Of a stretch of 58,697 nt of DNA, positions 1 through 6,805 are shown piece by piece. Positions within the stretch are counted from its first letter, which is position 1. Each line of letters begins with the position of its first letter. This stretch comes from an uncultured Bacteroidia bacterium (GTDB lineage Bacteria; Bacteroidota; Bacteroidia; Bacteroidales; UBA932): NCBI GenBank assembly GCA_902796555.1, contig CADBPR010000016.1, positions 1 through 58,697 on the forward strand, read 5' to 3'. The position numbers and the translations under genes are program-made. The notes under the pieces are model-generated. The model was not told the DNA's origin, made no database searches, and worked only from the letters and a program-made list of their open reading frames with translations.

Positions 1-120
1 ACTTGCCGCTGGTTCCGCGTCAACGAGGCAAGTCGTGGAGGGAATAAAGGCCGCAGGGGGTTCGGGGGAATCCTATTCCCCCGTATACCCGTATTTGGGA
101 GGGGTCGCGCATCGCGCGAC
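1..120. repeat. Cluster of three perfect stem-loops
   Basis: The stretch before the first gene has no convincing coding region but holds three perfect inverted repeats in a row: a 7-bp pair at 1-7/27-33, an 8-bp stem at 63-70/76-83 with a 5-base loop, and a 7-bp stem at 104-110/114-120 with a 3-base loop. None is followed by a clear T-run on either strand. They lie beyond the 3' end of the minus-strand DUF486 gene and could act in its termination or mRNA end protection, or belong to a truncated structured RNA or repeat element cut by the window edge. Confidence 0.5.
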
Positions 121-162
121 GGCAGGAAAAATGATGCAGGTTATAGAAACGGAAACAACGTC

Positions 163-531
163 TTACTTCAAGAATACGAAGAATACGGCGAGGACCAGGC
201 AGATAAATGCGGCGAAATGGTTCCACTGCAGCGCCTGCCCCTTGAAGAAAAACATCACGATGACGGTGAAGACCGTCAACGAGATAACTTCCTGAATCAC
301 TTTTAATTGCAGCAGGTTGAAAGGCCCGCCGTTGCCGATGAACCCGATGCGGTTGGCCGGGACGGTAAGACAGTATTCGAAGAAGGCGATGCCCCAGGAG
401 AACAGGATAATCAGGATGAGCGGCCAGCCGTCCGAAATCTTCATCTCCTGCAGCTTCAGGTGGCCGTACCACGCGAATGTCATAAAGACGTTGGACAACA
501 CCAACATCAAAATGGTTCCGAGTCCTTTCAT
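163..531 (-). CDS. DUF486 / DMT-family small membrane protein
   Basis: This 122-residue protein is almost entirely hydrophobic, with about four membrane segments, and matches the DUF486 group of the drug/metabolite transporter superfamily. The recognisable signature is the central stretch with PANRIG, then GPFNL, then LKVIQEVI near residues 57-86. The length is typical for the family. No substrate is established. The gene is divergent from the nitroreductase, and a perfect TAnnTTTG box (minus strand, 552-559) lies about 20 bases before its ATG, so it probably has its own promoter. It is an inner-membrane protein of unknown role; the family assignment is fairly secure. Confidence 0.85.
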   Translation of the reverse strand: MKGLGTILMLVLSNVFMTFAWYGHLKLQEMKISDGWPLILIILFSWGIAFFEYCLTVPANRIGFIGNGGPFNLLQLKVIQEVISLTVFTVIVMFFFKGQALQWNHFAAFICLVLAVFFVFLK

Positions 532-551
532 ATCAAATCAATTTGAGCCTG

Positions 552-559
552 CAAAGTTA
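552..559 (-). promoter_or_regulatory. -7 promoter box of the DUF486 gene
   Basis: Read on the minus strand the sequence is TAACTTTG, a perfect match to the Bacteroidota -7 consensus TAnnTTTG, about 20 bases upstream of the ATG. I could not find a good TTG at the usual 19-21 base spacing, so only the -7 element is supported. Confidence 0.5.
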
Positions 560-568
560 GAAAAAAAA

Positions 569-599
569 TTGCAAAAAAGGCGGAAAATACTTATCTTGC
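569..599 (+). promoter_or_regulatory. Probable promoter of the nitroreductase gene
   Basis: TTG at 569-571 is followed after exactly 20 bases by TATCTTGC (592-599), an imperfect match to TAnnTTTG. A start of transcription just downstream leaves a leader of about 30 bases before the ATG at 635, which supports that start over the longer in-frame alternative at 317. Confidence 0.45.
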
Positions 600-634
600 A
601 GAAACGATTGTTTAACCGCTTAATCTTTCCTGCG

Positions 635-1234
635 ATGAAAAAGAATCTTTTCCACAGGCTCAGCGATATCAGCCGTATCCATCACCGGGCTGCATTCCGA
701 GATGTCCATCAGCGTATTACCCCCAAGAAGTCCGGTTTCCTGGACCTGGCCAAGGCACGCTATTCCTGCCGGGCCTTTACCGACAAACCTGTTCCGGACG
801 GACTCCTGGACCAGATTCTGGAGGCGGGCCGGATGGCGCCGACCGCCGTCAACAAACAGCCGGTCCATATCTGGGTGGTCCGTCAGCCGGAACTACTGGA
901 GAAACTGGGCGCTGCGACGCAGTATCTGTTCGGTGCCAGCCTGGTGCTGGTCGTCGGCTGCAAGAGCGGCGATGCCTGGGTCCGCAAGTACGACGGCAAG
1001 AACGGAGCGGAAATCGATGCCGCCATCGTGGGCACTCATCTGATGATGGAAATCGCCGACCTCGGGCTGGGCACCACCTGGGTAGGGTCTTTCGACCCGG
1101 CGAAGGTCAAGGAAGTCCTGGATATGGGCGACTATGAACCGGTCGTCCTTTTCCCGGTGGGCTATCCCGACAAAGAACCGTCCGAACGGCACGGCGTCCG
1201 CAAAGCACTGGACGAACTGGTGACCCGTCTGTAG
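635..1234 (+). CDS. Nitroreductase family protein
   Basis: This 199-residue protein of the FMN-dependent nitroreductase fold probably reduces a nitro, quinone or enone substrate with NAD(P)H in the cytoplasm. Visible family features are RYSCRAFTDKPV near residue 44, the conserved EAGRMAPTAVNKQP stretch near residue 66 (FMN contact region), and the GLGTTWVG segment near residue 147 followed by a VLFPVGYP motif typical of the C-terminal half. The frame is open back to 317, but that overlaps the divergent promoter region; the ATG at 635 follows a plausible promoter and gives a family-typical length. About 35 residues precede the conserved core, so a slightly later start cannot be excluded. The substrate cannot be read from the sequence. 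Confidence 0.88.
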   Translation: MKKNLFHRLSDISRIHHRAAFRDVHQRITPKKSGFLDLAKARYSCRAFTDKPVPDGLLDQILEAGRMAPTAVNKQPVHIWVVRQPELLEKLGAATQYLFGASLVLVVGCKSGDAWVRKYDGKNGAEIDAAIVGTHLMMEIADLGLGTTWVGSFDPAKVKEVLDMGDYEPVVLFPVGYPDKEPSERHGVRKALDELVTRL

Positions 1235-1256
1235 TTTTTCCGGGTCGGAAAGATTT

Positions 1257-1291
1257 CGGGCATCTGCGCAAAAAACAGGCGCGGATGCCCG
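1257..1291 (+). terminator. Stem-loop after the nitroreductase gene
   Basis: A 13-bp stem (1257-1269 with 1279-1291, one G-T wobble) encloses a short A-rich loop, 22 bases after the nitroreductase stop. There is no T-run behind it, so it may terminate poorly or protect the mRNA 3' end. Confidence 0.5.
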
Positions 1292-1335
1292 AACCGCGTT
1301 ATACGCATGTAGAAGCCATATCGCTATAAATTAGT

Positions 1336-1349
1336 TATATAAAATGATT
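1336..1349. promoter_or_regulatory. 14-bp element shared with the SusF-like leader
   Basis: TATATAAAATGATT occurs here, 57 bases before the GH13 start codon, and again identically at 11111-11124, 49 bases before the SusF-like gene. It includes most of a TTATATAA palindrome that also occurs at 2674-2681, upstream of the first fimbrillin-type gene. It is a candidate operator for the GntR regulator at 25990, but an AT-rich coincidence is possible. Confidence 0.3.
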
Positions 1350-1406
1350 CAACGGTAGGTTTTTTTTTGTAAATTTATGCCGATTTTCGAGTAGAATCAC
1401 AGACGT

Positions 1407-2669
1407 ATGACAAGAAAACTGATAACCGTTTTGGCGATGGCCGTGCTGGCGATTGCCTGTTCGAAGGAAAAAGCCCCGCATGCCGCGTGGACCTATGATG
1501 CCGTTTTGTATGAAGTCAATGTACGCCAGTTCTCGCAGGAGGGCACCTTCAAAGCCGTTGAGGCTGCGTTGCCGCGTCTGAAGAAGCTGGGGGTGGACAT
1601 CCTCTGGCTGATGCCGGTCTATCCCATCGGCGAGGCCGAGCGCAAAGGGACCCTGGGCTCGTATTACGCGGTCCGCGACTATCAGGACGTCAACCCGCAG
1701 TTCGGCACGATGGCCGACTTCGAAAGCCTGCTCGCCGCTGCCCATGCGCAGGGCATGAAGCTGATTCTGGACTGGGTCCCGAACCATACGGCTCCGGATC
1801 ATCGCTGGATTACGGAACATCCTGATTATTATAAACTTGATTCGCTCGGACGGCCTACTTTCGACGCCGACTGGAACGATACCCGCACCCTGAATTACGC
1901 CAACCCGGCCGTGCCCGAAGAGATGGACAAAGGCCTGCGTTTCTGGCTGGAGAAGGGCGTGGACGGCTTCCGCTGCGACATGGCCGGGATGGTGCCGACG
2001 ACGTATTGGGAGTGGCAGATTCCCGCCATCCGCAAGGATTATCCGCAGTGCTTCTGGCTGGCGGAGGCGGAAGATGCCGCCCTGTCCGACCCGGCGACGA
2101 CCTTCGACGCCACCTATTCCTGGGAACTGCATCACCTGCTGAACGATGTGGCGCAGGGGAAGCGGACCGCGCAGGATATCCGCGCCTATATTGAAAAAGA
2201 CAAGGAAAATACGCCGGCAACAGCCTTCCGGATGATGTTCACGACCAACCATGACGAGAACAGCTGGGCGGGAACGGAATTCGAGCGAATGGGCCTGGCG
2301 AACCGCGTCATGGCCGTGCTGTGCTTCACCCTGCCCAAGGGACTGCCCCTGATTTATACGGGACAGGAAATCGGCTGGGACCATCGCTTCCTTTTCTTCG
2401 AGAAAGACCCGGTGACGGATTGGACGCCTAATACCTTTACCGCTTTCTATCAGGAGCTTACGGCGCTGAAACATGCCAATCCGGCCCTCGCTGCCGGCGA
2501 GCGGGGCGGCCAGGCCGAGTGGCTGGAAGGTTACCCGGAAGGTGTGCTGGCCTTCCGCCGCAGCGTGGCGGGCAACGCGGTGACCGTCATCGCCAACCTC
2601 ACCCCGGATGCCTGGGTCCTGCCGGATGGGCGGAGCTTGGAGCCGTGGGGATATATTATTGAAAACTAA
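1407..2669 (+). CDS. GH13 alpha-amylase-family lipoprotein
   Basis: This 420-residue glycoside hydrolase family 13 enzyme acts on alpha-glucosidic bonds. A signal peptide ends in a lipobox (LAIAC, Cys18), so the enzyme should be anchored in the envelope. The conserved GH13 regions are all visible: DWVPNHT (region I, Asp122), GFRCDMAG with the predicted nucleophile Asp191, the acid/base in FWLAEAE (Glu220), and TTNHDEN with Asp283. The length is short: a catalytic barrel plus a small C-terminal beta domain and no binding module. It opens the alpha-glucan locus, 34 bases before the first fimbrillin-type gene, so the two may be co-transcribed. The subfamily, and whether it prefers alpha-1,4 or alpha-1,6 links, cannot be decided by eye; the GH66 gene in the locus favours a role on isomalto-oligosaccharides. 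Confidence 0.93.
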   Translation: MTRKLITVLAMAVLAIACSKEKAPHAAWTYDAVLYEVNVRQFSQEGTFKAVEAALPRLKKLGVDILWLMPVYPIGEAERKGTLGSYYAVRDYQDVNPQFGTMADFESLLAAAHAQGMKLILDWVPNHTAPDHRWITEHPDYYKLDSLGRPTFDADWNDTRTLNYANPAVPEEMDKGLRFWLEKGVDGFRCDMAGMVPTTYWEWQIPAIRKDYPQCFWLAEAEDAALSDPATTFDATYSWELHHLLNDVAQGKRTAQDIRAYIEKDKENTPATAFRMMFTTNHDENSWAGTEFERMGLANRVMAVLCFTLPKGLPLIYTGQEIGWDHRFLFFEKDPVTDWTPNTFTAFYQELTALKHANPALAAGERGGQAEWLEGYPEGVLAFRRSVAGNAVTVIANLTPDAWVLPDGRSLEPWGYIIEN

Positions 2670-2703
2670 GTATTTATATAAGTTTAACCAAAAAACGAAC
2701 AAA

Positions 2704-3963
2704 ATGAAAAAAGTGATTTTTGCTGCGGCCCTTGCCGCACTCGCACTGGTCGGCTGTAAGAAGGCCGAAGGTGTTTACGTGGCCGATACTAACAGTCCGG
2801 TACGTTTTGTCGCCCAGAACATTGGCACTTATACCGTCAAGGCTGAGGCTATTGAAGCGGCTGATCAGGTGGTCGGCGTCTTTGCAGGTGATCCTATTAA
2901 CAGGAACAACGTTCAGTTTACCGTTAAAGCCGGTAAAACCCTTGAAAGTGCTACTACACTTTATTGGGGTGCTACCCAGACAGATCCCACACCTTTCGCT
3001 GCAATGTATCCTTATGACGGTACTACTGAAGATGTACAGGATGGCAGCTTCGAGTATGTTATCAACAACTATGAGCATGCCAACAAATTCATGACGGCAT
3101 ATGTGAGTGCTGCAAAGGGTAACGATGTCGTTCTTCCTTTCAAGCATCCATTCGCAAAGCTGGTCGTTACCGTAGATGCAACTGCCTTGGAGAATGATGC
3201 AGTCAAGGAAGTCAAGATTGGCAACATCACCCAGACCGGAACAGTCAATCTTCTTGCCAATACCGTGACGGCTGGTAATAAGGTTGCAGACCCTGTTACT
3301 CCTGAGGTCGTCGAAGGTAAATATGTAGTAATACTATACCCTGAAGAGACCAACCCTGTCATCTATGTCTCTACTCTCGCCGGTGACACTTATGCTTTCC
3401 AGCTTGCCGCGAACTACACATTCGTGGCCGGAGCTGTAGCTACTGCAACTGTTACCGTTAAAGGTGGTGCCGGAGATGCCGGGCAAGGTGGTCTGGGCGC
3501 TCCCGCAACCGTAGGTTCTTTCACCGTTGCCGAGTGGGGTGAAGAAGCATCGGCAGGCACTACTGAGGCTGCTTCCGGCACTGAAGTAGCAACTGACTGG
3601 TGGTATCTGATTGGTTCTGTCAACAGCACTGTATGGAACAAGGCATTTGCACTGACAGCTTCCGCAAATAATACATTGACAATCACCTTCACATATAACA
3701 AACCCGCAAATGCCGGTGATGAAGGTTTCAAACTTGTCAAGGTCGCTAAGGCTGGCGTTTCTGCATTCGTGGCAGACATTTCCACTTGGAATACGGCAGT
3801 TATAGCAGAAGCCGGCAGCAATGACACTTCCGCCACCATTACCGTTGGAACAGAATATAGTGCGTTTGGAGAAAACGATGGTAATCTTAAGTTTGCTGAA
3901 GAAGGGACCTATACTTTGACCTTTACACCCATAGGATACAAGATTAACGTTACCAAAGAATAA
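2704..3963 (+). CDS. Fimbrillin-like lipoprotein, chimera 1 (one C-terminal module)
   Basis: This 419-residue lipoprotein (lipobox LVGC, Cys18) is first of five tandem relatives. Residues about 20-270 resemble the fimbrillin/Mfa-like domain: a short strand after the lipobox, VGVFAGDP, FAAMYPYDG, and the PFKHPFAKLVV segment. Residues about 300-419 form one beta-sandwich module starting WWYLIGSVN, similar to SusE/SusF glycan-binding domains. The frame is open upstream to 2608, but the ATG at 2704 begins the signal peptide. Base use differs from its neighbours: it has more AT and many T-ending codons, where the next gene is strongly GC-rich. This may mean separate ancestry or different expression. 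Its likely role is surface glycan capture or a short stalk; the binding function is inferred. Confidence 0.82.
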   Translation: MKKVIFAAALAALALVGCKKAEGVYVADTNSPVRFVAQNIGTYTVKAEAIEAADQVVGVFAGDPINRNNVQFTVKAGKTLESATTLYWGATQTDPTPFAAMYPYDGTTEDVQDGSFEYVINNYEHANKFMTAYVSAAKGNDVVLPFKHPFAKLVVTVDATALENDAVKEVKIGNITQTGTVNLLANTVTAGNKVADPVTPEVVEGKYVVILYPEETNPVIYVSTLAGDTYAFQLAANYTFVAGAVATATVTVKGGAGDAGQGGLGAPATVGSFTVAEWGEEASAGTTEAASGTEVATDWWYLIGSVNSTVWNKAFALTASANNTLTITFTYNKPANAGDEGFKLVKVAKAGVSAFVADISTWNTAVIAEAGSNDTSATITVGTEYSAFGENDGNLKFAEEGTYTLTFTPIGYKINVTKE

Positions 3964-3983
3964 TTAAAACTGGCCGACATATC

Positions 3984-5219
3984 ATGAAAAAGATATTTGC
4001 AATTGCACTTGGCATGCTCGCCCTGGCGGCCTGCAACCGTGAAGCTGCTCCGCAGCTCGCCCAGAAAGGCGACGTGGTGAAATTCACCACCCGGATGAAC
4101 AATTATGTCGTTAAGGCAGGGGAGACCGCCCTGGAAGGCAAGACCGTCCAGATTATCGCCGGCACCCCGATTGAGGCTGTTTCCGCCGCTACCGTGGCCG
4201 GTGAGACCCTGGCCCTCACGAACCCGATTCGCTGGAACAAGGACCAGACCGACGCCACTACCTTTGCCGCTGTCTATCAGCGCGAAGGCGACGCACCGAC
4301 CACCCTGTCCGTGCCGTATGCCATCGACAATGACGACCTGGACTACCATGGCAGCTATCTGACCGCCGTGGCCAAGAACGTCACCCCGGGCAACGAGGTC
4401 ACCCTGAATTTCAAGCACCCTTTCGCCAAAGTGACCGTTAATGTGACCAACAACCTCGAAGGCACCCCGGCCATCAGCGCCCTCACCTTCGACGGTCTGG
4501 TCGTCGCGGGTACGATTGACCTCGCCGCCGACGCCGTCGAGCTGACCGGCGACGCCACCACCGTGGCCCCTGTCGCCCAGAATGACGGTTCCTATCAGGC
4601 TATCCTCCTGCCGCAGACCGCCAAGCCCGTCCTGCGCATCACCGCCGGCGAGAAGAACTTCGCTTTCGCCCTGCCGGCTGCCGTGGCTTTCGAGGCCAAC
4701 AAGGCCTATACCGTGGCCGTCACCCTGACCGAGAGCACCCCTGTCATCGAAGATGGCGACGAGGTGACCTTCGGATTCACCGTGGCTGACTGGGCCGATG
4801 CCGAAGCCCCGCTCGCTTATGAAGATGTCACCGATGCATGGTATGTGTCCGGTTGCGTCTATACCGGCGCCACCGCTCCTGCTGCCGCATGGGGTGAGGA
4901 CATCCCGATGGTCAAAGGCACCGACGGCAAATACAGCGTCACCGTTACCTATGACGAGGCACTGGCCGGCGAAGACGCGTCCGCCAAGGGCTTCCTGATT
5001 CACAAAATCGGCTATACCGCGAAATACGGCACCTGGGCCAATTCTCCGCGGGTGAACCTGTCCTGGGGCAGCTACGGCCTGACCGCAACTGACGGCGTCA
5101 ACATCCTGCTCTGCACCGTCACCGGCGAGGCTCCGGACGAGGTCTGGACCCCGTATACCGGCACCGTGACCATCACCTTCAACCCGGCGGACGGTCAGAT
5201 GACCTGGACCACTGAATAA
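3984..5219 (+). CDS. Fimbrillin-like lipoprotein, chimera 2 (one C-terminal module)
   Basis: This 411-residue lipoprotein has Cys17 in LALAAC. The N-terminal fimbrillin-like domain (residues about 25-270) shows the same order of blocks as its neighbours: VVKFTTRMNNYVVKAGE, TFAAVY, LNFKHPFAKVTVNV, and YQAILLPQT before a VADW exit strand. One further beta-rich module (residues about 284-411, starting AWYVSGCVYTG) follows in the place of a SusE/F-type domain. The gene lies 20 bases after chimera 1 and 20 bases before chimera 3, so the array is probably one transcript. The residues after the lipobox Cys (NREAA) are not rich in consecutive acidic residues, so surface export is not certain. No enzyme motif is present. 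Confidence 0.82.
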   Translation: MKKIFAIALGMLALAACNREAAPQLAQKGDVVKFTTRMNNYVVKAGETALEGKTVQIIAGTPIEAVSAATVAGETLALTNPIRWNKDQTDATTFAAVYQREGDAPTTLSVPYAIDNDDLDYHGSYLTAVAKNVTPGNEVTLNFKHPFAKVTVNVTNNLEGTPAISALTFDGLVVAGTIDLAADAVELTGDATTVAPVAQNDGSYQAILLPQTAKPVLRITAGEKNFAFALPAAVAFEANKAYTVAVTLTESTPVIEDGDEVTFGFTVADWADAEAPLAYEDVTDAWYVSGCVYTGATAPAAAWGEDIPMVKGTDGKYSVTVTYDEALAGEDASAKGFLIHKIGYTAKYGTWANSPRVNLSWGSYGLTATDGVNILLCTVTGEAPDEVWTPYTGTVTITFNPADGQMTWTTE

Positions 5220-5239
5220 CCCATAACACTAGAATGTAT

Positions 5240-6793
5240 ATGAAAAAGATTTTTGCAATCGCATTGGGTGTTCTCGCGCTGGCGTCCTGTGCCCGTGAGG
5301 CCGCACCTGTCAAGGTGGAAAGCTCCCGTGAGGTGAAGTTTACCACCAACGTGAATACCTTCACCATGAAGGCGGGCGAAACCGCCCTCGAAGGCAAGAC
5401 CGTCCAGGTATTGGCCGGCACTCCGCTCAACACCGGTTCCGCCGCTGTCGTGACCGGCAACAGCCTGACCTTGACCAATAAGATGTATTGGAAGGACGGC
5501 CAGACCGAAAAGACCACTTTCGTGGCTATCTATCCCGGTGAAAACCAGACGGCTACCACGATTCCCAACTATGTTATCACCGATGACTTCGCCTACCACG
5601 CCAACTTCATGACCGCTACGGCCAAGGATGTGGCTCCGGAGACCACCGTGGCCCTGAACTTCAAGCACCCCTTCTCCAAGGTGGTCGTGAACGTGACCAA
5701 CAACCTGACCGGCACCCCGGCCGTGACCAGTGTCGCCCTCGAAGGCGTGGTCCTCAGTGCTGACCTTGACCTGGCCGCCGAGACCCTGACCCTGGGTAAC
5801 GACAAGGTGAACGTCAATGCCACTGCGCAGGAAGACGGCAGCTTTGCCGCCATCATCATGCCGCAGACGGTCAAACCGGCCCTCATCGTCACTGTCGGTG
5901 AAAAGGCCTACCGCTTTGTCCTGGCCGAGGAATTCACCTTCGCCGCGAACAAGGCTTATACCGCCGCCGTCACCCTCGAAGACAGTACGACGCCTGTCGA
6001 GGAAGGTGGTGAAGTGGCTTTCAACGTAGATGTGACCGACTGGGAGGCTGCCGCCGAGGCCCTTCCGTATGTCGCCGAGCAAACGGGAGAGGAAGCGCTG
6101 CCTGTCACCGCGCTCTATCTGCTGGGTGATGCCTGCGATGCCGGCTGGAGCATCGACGCCGCCCTGCCGCTGACCAAGGAAGGCAACGTATTCTCCCTCA
6201 CGACCAACCTGTATGCGAACAAGCAGTTCCGTTTCCTGGCCCAGAAGGAGTCCAATGTCTGGTTCCCTTCCGTCGTGAAGGCCAAAGCGGACGGCAAGGC
6301 CGTCTATTGCGCCTCCCAGGCTGAATGGGATGCCAACTCCGCCGAGAATTACGATCACTTCTATGTGGCCGAAGACGGGGTGTATGACATCGCGGTGGAT
6401 ATCGTCGCCAAGACCGTCACGCTGAACCGCAAGGGCGACCTGCCGAAGGCCACCTGGTATGTCATCGGCGACGTCTATACCGATGACGACACCGTTGTCG
6501 CATGGTCCACGGACTTCCCGATGACCGAGGTCGAGGGTGTCTGGACGATTACAATCAACGTCCGCAGCGAGTTCAAGCTCCGCGCTTATGCCGAGGGTAC
6601 GGCCGACGCTGCCAAGTGGAACACCCAGCTGGGCATGTGGGCTTCCGACTCGAACACCTATATGGATGTGGCCAATACCTATGGCCTGGCCGATAATAGT
6701 ACCGGCAAGGAGAACAAGAACATAGCCTTCGCCGAAGCCGGCCTGTACAAACTCGAACTTACCGGCACCGAACTGGCCGCGACCAAACTCTAA
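5240..6793 (+). CDS. Fimbrillin-like lipoprotein, chimera 3 (two SusE/F-like modules)
   Basis: This 517-residue lipoprotein has Cys17 in LALASC. The N-terminal fimbrillin-like domain closely resembles that of chimera 2 (VKAGETALEGKTVQ-type strand, LNFKHPFSKVVVNV). It is followed by a SusE/SusF-like module from about residue 290 (ALYLLGDACDAGWSID, then FRFLAQKESNVWFPS) and a second module from about residue 404 (TWYVIGDVYTDDDT to the end). The second module is nearly the same at DNA level as the last module of chimera 4. Two in-frame ATGs lie at 5234 and 5240; the second gives the standard MKK signal peptide. The aromatic residues in the modules are plausible sugar-stacking positions, as in SusE/SusF, but no ligand is shown. 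Confidence 0.84.
   Translation: MKKIFAIALGVLALASCAREAAPVKVESSREVKFTTNVNTFTMKAGETALEGKTVQVLAGTPLNTGSAAVVTGNSLTLTNKMYWKDGQTEKTTFVAIYPGENQTATTIPNYVITDDFAYHANFMTATAKDVAPETTVALNFKHPFSKVVVNVTNNLTGTPAVTSVALEGVVLSADLDLAAETLTLGNDKVNVNATAQEDGSFAAIIMPQTVKPALIVTVGEKAYRFVLAEEFTFAANKAYTAAVTLEDSTTPVEEGGEVAFNVDVTDWEAAAEALPYVAEQTGEEALPVTALYLLGDACDAGWSIDAALPLTKEGNVFSLTTNLYANKQFRFLAQKESNVWFPSVVKAKADGKAVYCASQAEWDANSAENYDHFYVAEDGVYDIAVDIVAKTVTLNRKGDLPKATWYVIGDVYTDDDTVVAWSTDFPMTEVEGVWTITINVRSEFKLRAYAEGTADAAKWNTQLGMWASDSNTYMDVANTYGLADNSTGKENKNIAFAEAGLYKLELTGTELAATKL
6450..6793 (+). repeat. Duplicated C-terminal module, copy A
   Basis: This stretch encodes the last module of chimera 3 and is closely matched by 8721-9058 in chimera 4. 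Identical runs include 40 bases (6450-6489 with 8721-8760) and 39 bases (6610-6648 with 8881-8919). Silent sites are conserved too, which points to recent duplication or gene conversion. Confidence 0.85.
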
Positions 6794-6805
6794 TCTGCAT
6801 CGGAT

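Noticed and set aside
1..90. Possible tRNA because of the paired ends at 1-7 and 27-33 and a TTCG stretch
   Set aside because: No cloverleaf, anticodon arm or CCA-proximal acceptor stem can be formed; the pairing gives only simple hairpins.
2608..2703. Longer start for chimera 1 at 2608
   Set aside because: That start lies inside the GH13 gene and places 32 residues before a complete lipoprotein signal peptide that begins at 2704.
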